From Dactylosporangium vinaceum (GTDB lineage: Bacteria > Actinomycetota > Actinomycetes > Mycobacteriales > Micromonosporaceae), in NCBI RefSeq assembly GCF_019904175.1, contig NZ_CP061913.1, forward strand, positions 930,001 to 994,000: a stretch of DNA of 64,000 bases, read 5' to 3'. Below, in pieces: positions 7,763-17,008 of the stretch; within the stretch, counting starts at the first letter, position 1, and each line of letters begins with the position of its first letter. A program made the translations under genes and the position numbers. The notes beneath the pieces were generated by a model. The model ran no database searches. It was given only the letters and a program-made list of their open reading frames with translations, and was not told where the DNA came from.

Positions 7763-9008
7763 GCTCGAACCGCAGGCGGTGCACGTCCATCCGGGTGGCC
7801 CCGGTCGCGGGGGTGCCGAAGTCGCGGTACCGCTCGGCCGGGGCCGTCGGGGCCGGGCTGACCAGCACGGCGAACGCGGCCGGGCGCGGACCCGGGCCGG
7901 CGTCGGCGGGCCAGGTCAGCGGGATGCCGCCCAGGCGCCCGTCGTGCTCGTCGCGGCCGATCACGTGCTCCTCGCCGGGGTGCAGCACGGCGCCGGACGG
8001 ATCGAGCGTGGTGACGAGCGAGGGCCGGGCCAGGGCGTCGAACGCGAGCATTGACACGTGGATCGGGGCCGCCCCGTCGTTGCGGACGACCACGTAGACC
8101 CGGTCGCCGGCGCGGAGGGCGGCGCCCTCGGCCGGCAGCGGACGCGCCGCGCCGGCCACCACCACACCCCAGGCGATCGTCACCTGGGCGCCGAGTGCGG
8201 CTCGCGTCGGTGGCGGCGGCAGCGGTACCGCCGCATCCTCGAAAATCGCGCGAAGCGCGGGCCCTTCCGCCTCCGGCCGCTGGAACGGGATCGCCGCCCG
8301 CACCCGCTCGCGGACCGGTGCCATCAGCGCGGCCCAGGTGACGGGCCGCTCGCCCGCCGCGGCCAGGGCGGCGACGAGCGCGTCGGTGAGCACGCCGGCC
8401 CGGTGCCCCGCCGCGTTCGTGAACTCGAACGCCGGCTGCTCCCGCCCGCAGGCCACGATCCGCACGGCGTCGGGGTTGCCGAGCGCGTCGCGGACCGCGG
8501 TGTCGAGCCCGCACCGGCGCAGGCGCCCGAGGTGCGCGGCCACGTCCAGGTACGGCGTCCGCGGCAGCGCCTTCACCAGCACCGGCCCGCGGGACGCGTG
8601 GGCGGCGTGGCAGGCGTCCAGGATGACCGTCACGTTGCGGGTCACGCTCGTCAGCCGGACCAGCAGCACCGACAGCTCGGGCCCGGTGACGCCGCGGAAG
8701 TCCCCCTCCCGCGACTGGTCGTAGTCGGTCGGGACGAGAAACTGCAGCTTCGGCCCCGGCGCCGTCCGCGGCGGCCGGGCCAGCCCGCCGTGGCCGCTGA
8801 AGTAGACGACTACCGGATCGCCCGCCCGGGCGTCGCGGATCAGCCGCTCGTAGGCGTCGAGGATGCCGGCCCGGGTGGCCTCGGGCCCCTCGGCCCGGGT
8901 CACCGCGAACCCGCGCCGGGCCAGCGCGCCGGCCATGGCCTCGACGTCGTTGCCGACGCCCGTGAGCCGGTAGGTCTGCGCCCCGATCAGCAGTGCGATC
9001 CGCCCCAT
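7752..9008 (-). CDS. Caspase-like (peptidase C14) protein with C-terminal beta domain
   Basis: 418 aa. An N-terminal caspase/metacaspase p20-like domain starts MGRIALLIG. The catalytic His lies in YFSGHGG (His73) and the catalytic Cys in VILDACHA (Cys133), so the dyad is complete. Residues about 275-400 form a beta-rich DUF4384-like region (GDRVYVVVRNDG) that probably binds a partner or regulates the protease. No signal peptide or membrane helix is visible, so it is cytoplasmic. Prokaryotic caspases act in programmed death, phage defence or regulated proteolysis; no recognisable sensor gene adjoins this one. Start ATG 9008 has AGGA upstream; an in-frame start 27 bp earlier is less likely because the caspase fold begins here. 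Convergent with the ABC permease. Confidence 0.82.
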   Translation of the reverse strand: MGRIALLIGAQTYRLTGVGNDVEAMAGALARRGFAVTRAEGPEATRAGILDAYERLIRDARAGDPVVVYFSGHGGLARPPRTAPGPKLQFLVPTDYDQSREGDFRGVTGPELSVLLVRLTSVTRNVTVILDACHAAHASRGPVLVKALPRTPYLDVAAHLGRLRRCGLDTAVRDALGNPDAVRIVACGREQPAFEFTNAAGHRAGVLTDALVAALAAAGERPVTWAALMAPVRERVRAAIPFQRPEAEGPALRAIFEDAAVPLPPPPTRAALGAQVTIAWGVVVAGAARPLPAEGAALRAGDRVYVVVRNDGAAPIHVSMLAFDALARPSLVTTLDPSGAVLHPGEEHVIGRDEHDGRLGGIPLTWPADAGPGPRPAAFAVLVSPAPTAPAERYRDFGTPATGATRMDVHRLRFELSP

Positions 9009-9109
9009 ACCCGATCCTGACGGACAGCCGATCATGTCGACGGAACTCGATGGAACGCGCTCCCGGTAGGCGCCTGGTCAGGCGCCCATACCAAGGGGGA
9101 GGTACTGCC

Positions 9110-9940
9110 ATGAAGCAAACGTTCCTGGCCGGTGCGGCCGGGCTCGGCGTCGTCGCCGCGACGCTTGTCGCCACGCCCGCGTTCGCGGTGACGGGCTGTT
9201 ACGGCGACTGCCAGCCCGGCGTGGTCAGGTCGGTCGGCAGCCTGCGCTACGACGCGCCGTTCGGTGTGAACGACCAGATCACGATCAGCGGCGACAGCAC
9301 CGGGCTCACCGTCACCGACCCTGCGGCGAACCTCATCGCCGGGACCGGGTGCACGCTCGTGACCGCGCACCAGGCCCGGTGCGTGTCGTCGGCCTGGATC
9401 GCCATGCGCATCCGCGGGCTCGACGGGGACGACACGATCACCAACGCCACCGCGTTCGCGAGCGACCTGGCCGGCAACGACGGCAACGACCGGCTGGTCG
9501 GTGGGTCCGGGAACGACACGCTCACCGGCGGGTTCGGGGCCGACGTGCTGCAGGGCGGGGCCGGCGTGGACACGGCGAGCTACTCCGACCAGTCCGACCG
9601 GCTGGCCGTGCGGGCCGACCTCGACGGAGCGGTCGGCGACGACGGCAGCGCCAACGACGGGCCGGCCGGGGCCCGCGACACCATCGGCGCCGATGTCGAG
9701 AACCTCATCGGGACCCTGCAGAACGACGTGCTCATCGGCAGCGCCGGGCCCAACGCGATCGACGGGCGGGGTGGGCACGACCAGGTGCAGGGGCTCAGCG
9801 GCGACGACCAGCTCACCGCGCGGGGTGGCGGTAGCCTGGACGGAGGGTCCGGCAACGACCACTGCGTGTCGACGCTGGCGTCGCAGCCGGTCGATCCGGA
9901 CACGTTCTCCGGATGTGAGACAACCGAGATAATTCCCTGA
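9110..9940 (+). CDS. Secreted protein with RTX-type calcium-binding repeats
   Basis: 276 aa. A signal peptide (1-26, ending ATPAFA) precedes a Cys-containing domain, then RTX/hemolysin-type nonapeptides (GGxGxDxLx), clearest as GNDGNDRLVGGSGNDTLTGG and a second set near residues 205-250. These repeats bind Ca2+ outside the cell and help folding after export. Cys pairs near the start and end suggest disulfides. Start ATG 9110 has an excellent AGGGGGAGG site 8 nt upstream; a hairpin (GGCGCCT-ggtc-AGGCGCC, 9069-9086) precedes it. The gene stands alone, with no type I secretion genes near, so export is probably by Sec. Function beyond Ca2+ binding is unknown. Confidence 0.8.
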   Translation: MKQTFLAGAAGLGVVAATLVATPAFAVTGCYGDCQPGVVRSVGSLRYDAPFGVNDQITISGDSTGLTVTDPAANLIAGTGCTLVTAHQARCVSSAWIAMRIRGLDGDDTITNATAFASDLAGNDGNDRLVGGSGNDTLTGGFGADVLQGGAGVDTASYSDQSDRLAVRADLDGAVGDDGSANDGPAGARDTIGADVENLIGTLQNDVLIGSAGPNAIDGRGGHDQVQGLSGDDQLTARGGGSLDGGSGNDHCVSTLASQPVDPDTFSGCETTEIIP

Positions 9941-9991
9941 TGGGAGCGGGTGCGGACCGCGATCGGGTCCGCACCCGTTACTCTCCTCGGC

Positions 9992-11803
9992 ATGTCTGTC
10001 GTGAGCGCCGACCCTCCGGTGGCCAGCGAGCCGGAGGCCCACCAGGAGCGCGCCGGGGCGGCCGCGCGCCCGTCGTGGCTGCGGCGGCACCGCACGGACC
10101 TGCTGGTGCTCGCCGGATACATCGCGGCCGGCGTGTACCTCTATCTCCATCTCTGGGTCGCGCCCGGTGAACGGCGCCCCCAGCACAGCTACAGCGACTT
10201 CTTCCAGTTCGAGTGGTTCCTCACGGCCGACACCCGGGCGCTGCTGGGCCTGCACAACCCGTTCTTCAACGATCTGCAGAACGCCTCGGTCGGCGTGAAC
10301 ATGATGGCCAACACGAGCGTCCTGGGCCTGGCCGTCCCGCTGCTGCCGGTCACGCTGCTGTTCGGGGCGGCCACCAGCTTCGTCGTCGCGGCCACGCTCG
10401 GCTTCGCGCTCACCGCCTTCGGCTGGCACCTGGTCCTGCACCGCGACCTGGACCTGCGCCGGTCGGCGGCGGTGCTGGGCGGGGCGGCCATCGCCTTCGC
10501 CCCGCCACTCGTCGCGCACGGCAACGCCCATCTCAACATGGTGTCGCTCTTCGTGGTGCCGTTGATCGTCAGGTACTCGCTGCGGCTGTTCCGCACCGAG
10601 AGGCCGGTCCACGACGGGCTGCGGCTGGGCGCGCTCATCGTCTGGCAGTGCTTCATCGGCGAGGAAGTGCTGCTCATGGCCGCGCTCTCGCTGGCGTTCT
10701 TCGTGCTGATCCACGCAATCCGCAACACCGCGGGCGTCCGCGCGATGGTCCGGCCGTTCCTCACCGGCATCGGCACCGCACTGGCGGTGTCGTTGCCGCT
10801 GCTGGCGTACCCCATCTACTGGCAGTTCCTCGGCACGCAGTCGTACAGCAACATCGGCTACCTCGCCTACGTCACAAACGACCTGAACACGTTCACCGAG
10901 TATTCGACCAAGTCGCTCGGCAACGACAGCGGCGTGCTGACCTCGACCAACTACGCCGAGGAGAACGCGTACTTCGGCTGGGCGCTGCCGATCCTGGCCA
11001 TCGCGATATTCGTGTGGCTGTGGCGGGACCGCCTGGCCCGCACGACGGCCATCGTCGGCGGCCTGTTCGCGCTGATGTCGATGGGCCCGGAGATCATCCT
11101 GCACAAGGAGCACACCGGCTGGCCGGGGCTCTGGCGGCTCTTCGTCGACGTGCCGCTGCTCGACTCGATGAACGTCGGGCGGTTCACGTTCGTGACGGTC
11201 GCGGCCCTCGGCGTGATGCTGGCCGTCGCCACCGACCGCATCCTGCGGGCCGCGCCGCACCCGACCGTGCCGGTCCGGCTGATCTGGGCCGGCGCGCTCG
11301 CCGCCGCCCTGGTCCCGCTGCTGCCGGTGCCGCTGCCGGCGGTCGGCCTGCCCCCCGTCCCGCGGTTCATCACGTCGGGGCACTACCGGGACTACGTGGC
11401 GCAGAACCACACGATGGTCCCGGTCCCGCCGATCGACGCGAACAGCAACGTGCTGCCACTGGGCTGGCAGGTCGCGGCCGGCATGGACTTCCGGCTGCCC
11501 GAGGGCTACTTCATGGGCCCGGTCGGCGAGGATCGCGAGGCCGACAACCAGCCGCCGAAGGGCCCCACCTCGACGCTCGTGCTGCGGGTCTTCGGCACCG
11601 GCAAGGCGGTCACGCCGACCGCGGCCCAGCGTGAAGCGATCCTGGCCGAGCTGCGCCGCATCCAGGCCGACGCGCTCGTCGCCTACGGCCCGCAGGCCAG
11701 GACCCGGCTGCCCGAGCTCAAGGCGACGCTAGACCCGCTGCTCGGCCCGGCCAAGCAGGTCGACGACGTCTGGGTCTGGGACGTCCGCGCGCTGACCGGC
11801 TGA
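9992..11803 (+). CDS. Multi-pass membrane protein, GT-C glycosyltransferase-like
   Basis: 603 aa with 10-12 membrane helices and a C-terminal extracytoplasmic domain (about 470-603). The first large loop has several Asp/Glu (FFQFEWFLTADTRAL), as in GT-C enzymes that use polyprenyl-phosphate sugars, but no exact family motif is visible, so a polysaccharide-membrane role is tentative. Upstream TACTCT (about 9979) sits 7 nt before the ATG, suggesting a leaderless or near-leaderless transcript. Its last 75 bp overlap the 3' end of the convergent acyltransferase gene. A GT2 enzyme and acyltransferase next door fit a cell-surface glycan function. Confidence 0.65.
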   Translation: MSVVSADPPVASEPEAHQERAGAAARPSWLRRHRTDLLVLAGYIAAGVYLYLHLWVAPGERRPQHSYSDFFQFEWFLTADTRALLGLHNPFFNDLQNASVGVNMMANTSVLGLAVPLLPVTLLFGAATSFVVAATLGFALTAFGWHLVLHRDLDLRRSAAVLGGAAIAFAPPLVAHGNAHLNMVSLFVVPLIVRYSLRLFRTERPVHDGLRLGALIVWQCFIGEEVLLMAALSLAFFVLIHAIRNTAGVRAMVRPFLTGIGTALAVSLPLLAYPIYWQFLGTQSYSNIGYLAYVTNDLNTFTEYSTKSLGNDSGVLTSTNYAEENAYFGWALPILAIAIFVWLWRDRLARTTAIVGGLFALMSMGPEIILHKEHTGWPGLWRLFVDVPLLDSMNVGRFTFVTVAALGVMLAVATDRILRAAPHPTVPVRLIWAGALAAALVPLLPVPLPAVGLPPVPRFITSGHYRDYVAQNHTMVPVPPIDANSNVLPLGWQVAAGMDFRLPEGYFMGPVGEDREADNQPPKGPTSTLVLRVFGTGKAVTPTAAQREAILAELRRIQADALVAYGPQARTRLPELKATLDPLLGPAKQVDDVWVWDVRALTG

Positions 11804-12964
11804 CCGGTCCACGACCGGCGGGTCGGCCCTCGGCCCGCGCGGGCCGTCGGCCCGGCCGACCGCGTCGAAGCTGCGCCGGAGCGCCTTCTTCATGAGCGGG
11901 GCGAACGGCACCTCGACGAGGCGGTGGCTGAGGTACGCCAGCAGCAGCATGCCGCCGACGGTGATCGCCAGCAGCGGCCAGGGGGCGATCTCGCCCTGCA
12001 TCGAGCGAATGAAGATGACGCCGATGTCCTGGTGCAGCAGGTACAGCGGGTACGTCAGCGCCCCGGCCACGGTCAGCCAGCGCCAGCGGGCCCAGCTCGT
12101 CCAGCCCAGCGCGACCGCGGCCACGCAGCCGAAGAAGGCCAGCACCAGGAACTCCGCGTAGACCCACTTCAGCGAGTGCCCGACGTAGGCGCTGTTCCAG
12201 CGCACGTCCACCAGGAGCTGGTGCTGGGCGACGAGCAGGCAGCCGGCGATCATGCCCCACAGCAGCCAGGTCGAGCCGAAGCGGTGCACGCAGTAGAGCA
12301 GGATGCCGGCCACGAAGTACGGAGCGTAGGCGGGCTGCACCACGGCGTTGACGATCGGGATGTTGAGCGAGCCGAAGAGCACCGCGGCGGCCATCCAGAG
12401 CGCGCAGAACGTCAGGACGCGGCGGTACGTCACCCCGAACGCGACGACGATCGCGAAGAGAAGGTAGAACTTCAGCTCCGCCCAGAGCGTCCAGTAGACC
12501 CAGTCGATGTGCGGGACGCCGAACGCCTCCTGGGCCATCGTGAAGTTGAGCAGCAGGTCCGACAGCGAGTGCACCCGGAAGATGACGTGCACGTCGTCGG
12601 CGGTCGGGCGGTTGAGGTACACCACCGTGAACGTCAGCGCCACGGCGACCCAGTACATCGGGTAGAGGCGCACGATGCGGGAGATGAGGAAGTCGCTGAG
12701 CCGGCGACCCCACGAGCTCATGCAGATCACGAACCCGCTGACGATGAAGAACAGCTGGACGCCGAAGCTGCCGTAGACGGCCACGCCGTACAGGTGCGTG
12801 AAGATCTCGTTGTTCGGCCGCTCCCACAGGTCGGAGCGGGCCGTGCCCACATAGTGGTACGAAACCACCAGGAGGGCGGCGACGAGGCGGAGTCCGTCGA
12901 GGGCGGCCAGGCGGCCCTCGCGCTTCGCCGGGGCGGCCGGCTGAACGTTGCGCACCGGGCACAC
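11729..12964 (-). CDS. Acyltransferase family 3 membrane protein (OafA-like)
   Basis: 411 aa. The N-terminal motif LDGLRLVAALLVVSYHY has the conserved His of acyltransferase-3 proteins, followed by GVQLFFIVSGFVI, an Arg-rich loop (SRIVRLYPMYW) and about ten helices. These enzymes move acetyl or other acyl groups onto surface sugars. GTG 12964 was chosen because longer versions would overlap the divergent GT2 gene; it has AGGG just upstream, and a second GTG lies three codons on. The C-terminal tail (about 330-411) is hydrophilic and cytoplasmic. Overlaps the GT-C-like gene tail to tail by 75 bp. Confidence 0.82.
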   Translation of the reverse strand: MCPVRNVQPAAPAKREGRLAALDGLRLVAALLVVSYHYVGTARSDLWERPNNEIFTHLYGVAVYGSFGVQLFFIVSGFVICMSSWGRRLSDFLISRIVRLYPMYWVAVALTFTVVYLNRPTADDVHVIFRVHSLSDLLLNFTMAQEAFGVPHIDWVYWTLWAELKFYLLFAIVVAFGVTYRRVLTFCALWMAAAVLFGSLNIPIVNAVVQPAYAPYFVAGILLYCVHRFGSTWLLWGMIAGCLLVAQHQLLVDVRWNSAYVGHSLKWVYAEFLVLAFFGCVAAVALGWTSWARWRWLTVAGALTYPLYLLHQDIGVIFIRSMQGEIAPWPLLAITVGGMLLLAYLSHRLVEVPFAPLMKKALRRSFDAVGRADGPRGPRADPPVVDRSAGQRADVPDPDVVDLLGRAEQRV

Positions 12965-13085
12965 TAACCCTGGTCCGGCCGGTCTGTCGAAGGGCTGCCG
13001 GTCGGAGGGGTCGGACAGGGCGAGTGACCGCGGCGCCGCGGCAGCGTAGGGTGAGCCGGTCTCGCACCCAAGCGCTGGAGCCCCC

Positions 13086-13784
13086 GTGAAGCTCTCGATC
13101 CTGATGCCGGTGTACAACGAAGAGGCCCGGCTGCCTGAGGCATTGAAGCAGGCCCTCGCCGTTGACTACCAGTGCGAGATCGAGCTCGTTGTCGTCGACG
13201 ACGGCAGCAAGGACGGCACCGGGCAGATCCTGGCCGCCGCGGACGACCCGCGGCTGCGCCCGATCACCCACCCGCGCAACCAGGGCAAGGGCGCCGCGAT
13301 CAAGACCGCGGTGGCCGAGGCGACAGGCGACTACATGGTCATCCTCGACGCCGACCTGGAGTACGACCCGAACGACATCCCGCGGCTGCTCGCCCCGGTG
13401 CTCGACGGGCGGGCCGAGGTCGTCTACGGGAATCGGACATTCGGCTCGCACAGCTCCTTCTCGTTCTGGTACGTGATGGGCAACAAGGCGGTCACCACCG
13501 CCGCGAACATGATGTACAACTGCTACCTCGGCGACCTCGAGACCTGCTTCAAGCTGATGCCGCTGGCGCTGTACCGCTCCCTGGACGTCAAGTCGAAGGG
13601 GTTCGGCATGGAGGCCGAGGTCACCGGCAAGCTGCTGCGCCGCCGCTACCGCCCGTTCGAGGTGCCGATCAGCTACGCGGCCCGCACCCGCGAAGAGGGC
13701 AAGAAGATCACCTGGAAGGACGGCGTCGAGGCGCTCTGGATCCTGTTCAAGGAGCGCCTGCGCAAACCGCCCGCGGCCGCCTGA
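13086..13784 (+). CDS. Family 2 glycosyltransferase (polyprenyl-phosphate mannosyl/glucosyltransferase-like)
   Basis: 232-aa soluble GT2 enzyme. [13 protein letters not shown] starts the GT-A fold; [10 protein letters not shown] (about 36-45) binds the nucleotide; LDADLEYDP carries the metal-binding Dx[12 protein letters not shown] is near the catalytic base. The length and lack of membrane helices match DPM1-type enzymes that load a sugar on polyprenyl phosphate, which would supply GT-C enzymes such as the O-mannosyltransferase at 43.7 kb or the GT-C-like protein at 10 kb; that link is inference. Start is GTG 13086 after GGAG. Divergent from the acyltransferase, sharing a 121-bp promoter region. 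Confidence 0.88.
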   Translation: MKLSILMPVYNEEARLPEALKQALAVDYQCEIELVVVDDGSKDGTGQILAAADDPRLRPITHPRNQGKGAAIKTAVAEATGDYMVILDADLEYDPNDIPRLLAPVLDGRAEVVYGNRTFGSHSSFSFWYVMGNKAVTTAANMMYNCYLGDLETCFKLMPLALYRSLDVKSKGFGMEAEVTGKLLRRRYRPFEVPISYAARTREEGKKITWKDGVEALWILFKERLRKPPAAA

Positions 13785-13807
13785 CCTCCGGGCGCTACGG
13801 TGGCGCG

Positions 13808-14839
13808 GTGAGCTCCGGGCGCCCCGTCGCTTCCCTCGAGATCCAGGTCGCACTGTCCTCGGCGATGCGCCGGGCGATGCTCGCCCGCGAGCCGAGCGTC
13901 AGCGCCGAGCGCGCGGCCGACGCCATGCTGGGCATGCTCGGCGCCGACGAGGTCCGCTGGCAGCAGCTGCCCGGCTGGGGCGCCTCCGGCGACGGGGTGC
14001 CGCCCGAGCAGGAGGGCGAGGTCGAGGCGACGCTGCGGCTCGCCGAGTGGTGGACCCGCCGCGAGCTGCGCCTGACCATTGCCGACCCGCTGCCGGTCTG
14101 GGACCCGCGGGTGCGGGTCGGGCTCGGCCGGGCGCTGGCCGCGGCCGCGGAGTCGCCGGTGATCCGCTGCGTCGGGTTCCGGCTGCTGCTGCGGGCCCTG
14201 CTCGTGGAGTGCGCGTCGCCGGGGGAGTGGACCGAGTTCATCCGCCGCTTCCACCTGCGCCCGGACGAGGAGTTCCTGCGCGACGGCTCCCCGCCGCTGA
14301 GCTCCGCCGTCGCGTTCCTGAAGCGCAACGACCCGGTGCTGTCCGGGCTGGCCGCGCCGGCCGTCCTGCGGGCCGAGGCCGTCCAGCAGGCCGTCCGCGG
14401 CGGCTGCGCCCTCGTCGGCCAGGCCCACCTCGTGATGGCGATCTGCGCGCTGCCGTACCTGATGGAGCGCTCCCGGCTCCGCCTCGCCGACGACGCCGCA
14501 CCGACCAACCGCGGCGGCGAGCTGCTGGCCGAGGCCGGTCTGACCTGGCCGGACGTCAAGGACTTCGCCATGGACCTCTCGCCCGGCCCGGCCGACATCC
14601 CCCGCGAGGAGCGCACATGGCGGGTCACGCGCGGCGACCCGCCGTACGGCATCGACCTCTACCTGGCGGCCCAGGAGGCGACCCGGCTCGCCGGCGAGCT
14701 CGGGCACCGCTACGTCGGCTCGTCGCACCTGCTGTTCGCGGTCACCGCCGACGGCGCCGGCCCGGGCGCGCGGATGCTGCGCGCCTACGGCGTCGAGCCG
14801 AACGCCCTGGCCGCGCGCCTGGGCACCGAGCTGGCCTGA
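13808..14839 (+). CDS. Clp N-terminal-domain-like protein without ATPase
   Basis: 343 aa. The C-terminal about 75 residues (YLAAQEATRLAGELGHRYV, then SSHLLFAVTADG) match the Clp-N/ClpR repeat of ClpC/ClpB unfoldases, and a weaker repeat lies in the middle (AVQQAVRGGCALVGQAHLV). No AAA+ module is present. Such proteins may bind adaptors or compete with Clp ATPases; the role here is unknown. The GTG is 6 nt after TACGGT (13796-13801), so the mRNA is probably leaderless. It follows the GT2 gene by 23 bp but appears to have its own promoter. Confidence 0.65.
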   Translation: MSSGRPVASLEIQVALSSAMRRAMLAREPSVSAERAADAMLGMLGADEVRWQQLPGWGASGDGVPPEQEGEVEATLRLAEWWTRRELRLTIADPLPVWDPRVRVGLGRALAAAAESPVIRCVGFRLLLRALLVECASPGEWTEFIRRFHLRPDEEFLRDGSPPLSSAVAFLKRNDPVLSGLAAPAVLRAEAVQQAVRGGCALVGQAHLVMAICALPYLMERSRLRLADDAAPTNRGGELLAEAGLTWPDVKDFAMDLSPGPADIPREERTWRVTRGDPPYGIDLYLAAQEATRLAGELGHRYVGSSHLLFAVTADGAGPGARMLRAYGVEPNALAARLGTELA

Positions 14840-14883
14840 GTCGCGGTCAGCGCAGTATCGACAGGGGTCGGTAGGCTGCACCG

Positions 14884-15714
14884 GTGACCGGGCAACTGCT
14901 GGCCATCAGCGACCTCCACGTCGGATACGCCGAGAACCGCGCGCTCGTCGAGCAGATGCGCCCGACGCACCCCGACGACTGGCTCATCGTGGCCGGCGAC
15001 GTGGCCGAGCGCTTCGCCGACATCATGTGGGCGCTGCGCACCCTCAGCCGGCGGTTCGCCAAGGTCATCTGGGCCCCCGGCAACCACGAGCTGTGGACGC
15101 CGCAGCAGGACCCCGAGCAGTCCCGCGGGGTGGCCCGCTACGAGCGCCTCGTCGAGGCGTGCCGGGAGCTCGGGGTGCTCACGCCCGAGGACCCGTACGC
15201 GCGCTGGGAGGACCGGCTGACGATCGTCCCCATGTTCGTGCTCTACGACTACTCGTTCTGGCCCAAGGGCGCGACCTCCACCGAGCAGGCGATGGCGATG
15301 GCGCACGCCGCCGGGATCGTCGGCACCGACGAGGCGCTGCTCTACCCGGACCCGTACGCGGGCCGCGCCGAGTGGTGCGCCGCCCGCCTGGAGCTGACCG
15401 AGGAGCGCCTGAAGGCCGTCGAGGGCCCGACCGTGCTGGTCAACCACTTCCCGGTGGTCCGGGAGCCGACCGACGTCCTGTGGTACCCAGAGTTCGCGCT
15501 CTGGTGCGGCACGACCGCGACCCGCGACTGGCCCACCCGCTTCAACGCCGAGGTCGTGGTCTACGGGCACCTGCACATTCCCCGGACCATCTGGCACGAC
15601 GGAGTCCGGCACGAGGAGGTCTCGGTCGGCTACCCGCGCGAGTGGAGCAAGCGCGCCACCCCTCCGGCCCGACTCCGCCCGGTTCTGACCCCATCCACCC
15701 AGGATCTGCCCTAG
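14884..15714 (+). CDS. Metallophosphoesterase (calcineurin-like)
   Basis: 276-aa cytoplasmic phosphoesterase. All five metal-site blocks are visible: SDLHVG (8-13), GDVAE (38-42), GNHE, NHFP and GHLH. The two-metal centre hydrolyses phosphomono- or diesters; the substrate is not predictable from sequence. In other actinobacteria this family often adjoins a phosphopantetheinyl transferase gene, which is absent here. GTG 14884 lies 6 nt after TAGGCT (14872-14877), consistent with leaderless expression. Confidence 0.85.
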   Translation: MTGQLLAISDLHVGYAENRALVEQMRPTHPDDWLIVAGDVAERFADIMWALRTLSRRFAKVIWAPGNHELWTPQQDPEQSRGVARYERLVEACRELGVLTPEDPYARWEDRLTIVPMFVLYDYSFWPKGATSTEQAMAMAHAAGIVGTDEALLYPDPYAGRAEWCAARLELTEERLKAVEGPTVLVNHFPVVREPTDVLWYPEFALWCGTTATRDWPTRFNAEVVVYGHLHIPRTIWHDGVRHEEVSVGYPREWSKRATPPARLRPVLTPSTQDLP

Positions 15715-15745
15715 CGGCATAGCAACGTCACTGCGCCGCCGCCGC

Positions 15746-16867
15746 TCACGGGCCGGTTGCCAGTGCCCGCCGCGGGTCGAACAGCGCGATCGGGTGGTCA
15801 GTCGCCCCGCCCAGCGCGAGGTCGGCCAGGATCTCGCCGACGACGGGCACGAACTTGAACCCGTGCCCGGAGAACCCGCAGGCCACAGTCACCCGCTCGT
15901 GCCCGGGGTGGCGGGCGATGACGAAGTGCGTGTCGGGTGTGTTGGTGTACATGCACGTCTTGGCCCGCAGGAACGTCCCCGGGATGTGGGGTACGCGGGT
16001 CGACAGATAGCCGGCGATGCGCTCGACCTCCTCGTCCCGGATGCCGCGGTCGATGGTGTCCGGGGTCGTCTGGTCGCCGCCGCGGAAGAACGCCACCTTG
16101 ATCTCGCCGTCGATGGGCGGGAAGCCGTACACCTGGGTGCCCGACGGGTCCTCCCAGATGAAGATCGGCATCTCGGGCGTGTGGCTGGTCGGCTGGAACC
16201 AGAACTGGACCTGGCGCTCCACCACCAGCGGCACCCCGAGGTCGGGCAGCAGCTGCGGCGCCCACGCGCCCGGGCAGATCACCAGCTGGTCCGCCTCGTA
16301 GGTGCCGTTCGCCGTGCGCACGGTGACCCGGCCGCCGGCTTCCGTCCACGCCTCGACCGGCTCGTGGAAGTGCAGCTCGGCCCCGTGCCGCCCGGCGAGC
16401 GCGAGGTTGGCCTCCACCGCCGCTTCCGGCCGCAGTACGCCGACCAGCCGCTCGAACAGCGCCACGTCGTCGTCGGCCGGCCTGAACTGCGGGAACCGTC
16501 GCCGGATCGCCTGTGCGTCGAGCATCTCGTGGGGCAGGTTCCACCGCTCGGCGGTACGCCGCGTGCCGTCGACGGTGAGCGAACCGGCCGGGCCCATGAA
16601 CAGCCCGCCGGTGATGGTGAGCAGGTCCCGGCCGGAGTCGCGCTGGAGCTGCTCCCAGAGTTCGTAGGAGCGCAGGATCATCGGCACGTAGTCGGGGTGC
16701 TCGAAGTACGCCTGGCGCGTGATCCGGGACCCGCCGTGGCTGGACCCGAGATCGTGGGCCGCCCCGAACCGCTCCAGCCCGAGCACTCGCCGGCCGCGCC
16801 TGGCCAGGTGATACGCGGCCGAGCTCCCCATGCCCCCGAGCCCGGCAACGATGACGTCGTAGCCCAT
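15746..16867 (-). CDS. solA: Monomeric sarcosine oxidase / N-methyltryptophan oxidase-like flavoenzyme
   Basis: 373-aa FAD-dependent amine oxidase of the MSOX/SolA family. It oxidatively demethylates N-methyl amino acids, giving formaldehyde and H2O2. GxGxxG in [18 protein letters not shown] (4-21) binds [13 protein letters not shown] carries the flavin-contacting Ser-His-Gly-Gly; Cys305 in [11 protein letters not shown] is the family's covalent FAD attachment; [11 protein letters not shown] is the C-terminal flavin loop. ATG 16867 gives the usual N-terminus; an in-frame GTG 15 bp upstream has no better ribosome site. Substrate specificity within the family cannot be fixed. The gene points away from the left arm of the large inverted repeat. 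Confidence 0.83.
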   Translation of the reverse strand: MGYDVIVAGLGGMGSSAAYHLARRGRRVLGLERFGAAHDLGSSHGGSRITRQAYFEHPDYVPMILRSYELWEQLQRDSGRDLLTITGGLFMGPAGSLTVDGTRRTAERWNLPHEMLDAQAIRRRFPQFRPADDDVALFERLVGVLRPEAAVEANLALAGRHGAELHFHEPVEAWTEAGGRVTVRTANGTYEADQLVICPGAWAPQLLPDLGVPLVVERQVQFWFQPTSHTPEMPIFIWEDPSGTQVYGFPPIDGEIKVAFFRGGDQTTPDTIDRGIRDEEVERIAGYLSTRVPHIPGTFLRAKTCMYTNTPDTHFVIARHPGHERVTVACGFSGHGFKFVPVVGEILADLALGGATDHPIALFDPRRALATGP

Positions 16868-16884
16868 GGAGCTGTCTACCACGG

Positions 16885-16913
16885 CCCTGATCTTGCGTCG
16901 ACCCTGATCTTGC
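16885..16913. repeat. 12-bp direct repeat upstream of the solA-like gene
   Basis: CCCTGATCTTGC occurs at 16885-16896 and 16902-16913, a 17-bp period, directly upstream of the solA-like gene. It could be a regulatory site or a short duplication. Confidence 0.5.
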
Positions 16914-17008
16914 GGCGGCCCTGTGGCACGTTTCCGGGATTCGTGGGTGGGGTGTGGGTTTTACGGTTGGTGGCAACAGCGACGAGGACTTGCCAGGGGG
17001 ATACAGCG

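Noticed and set aside
9032..11410. A 792-codon minus-strand frame opposite the RTX and GT-C-like genes
   Set aside because: His/Gln/Arg-rich low-complexity sequence opposite coherent genes; not coding.
16882..16882. GTG 16882 as start of the solA-like gene
   Set aside because: AGGG is only 2 nt away, too close, and the family N-terminus aligns with the ATG at 16867.
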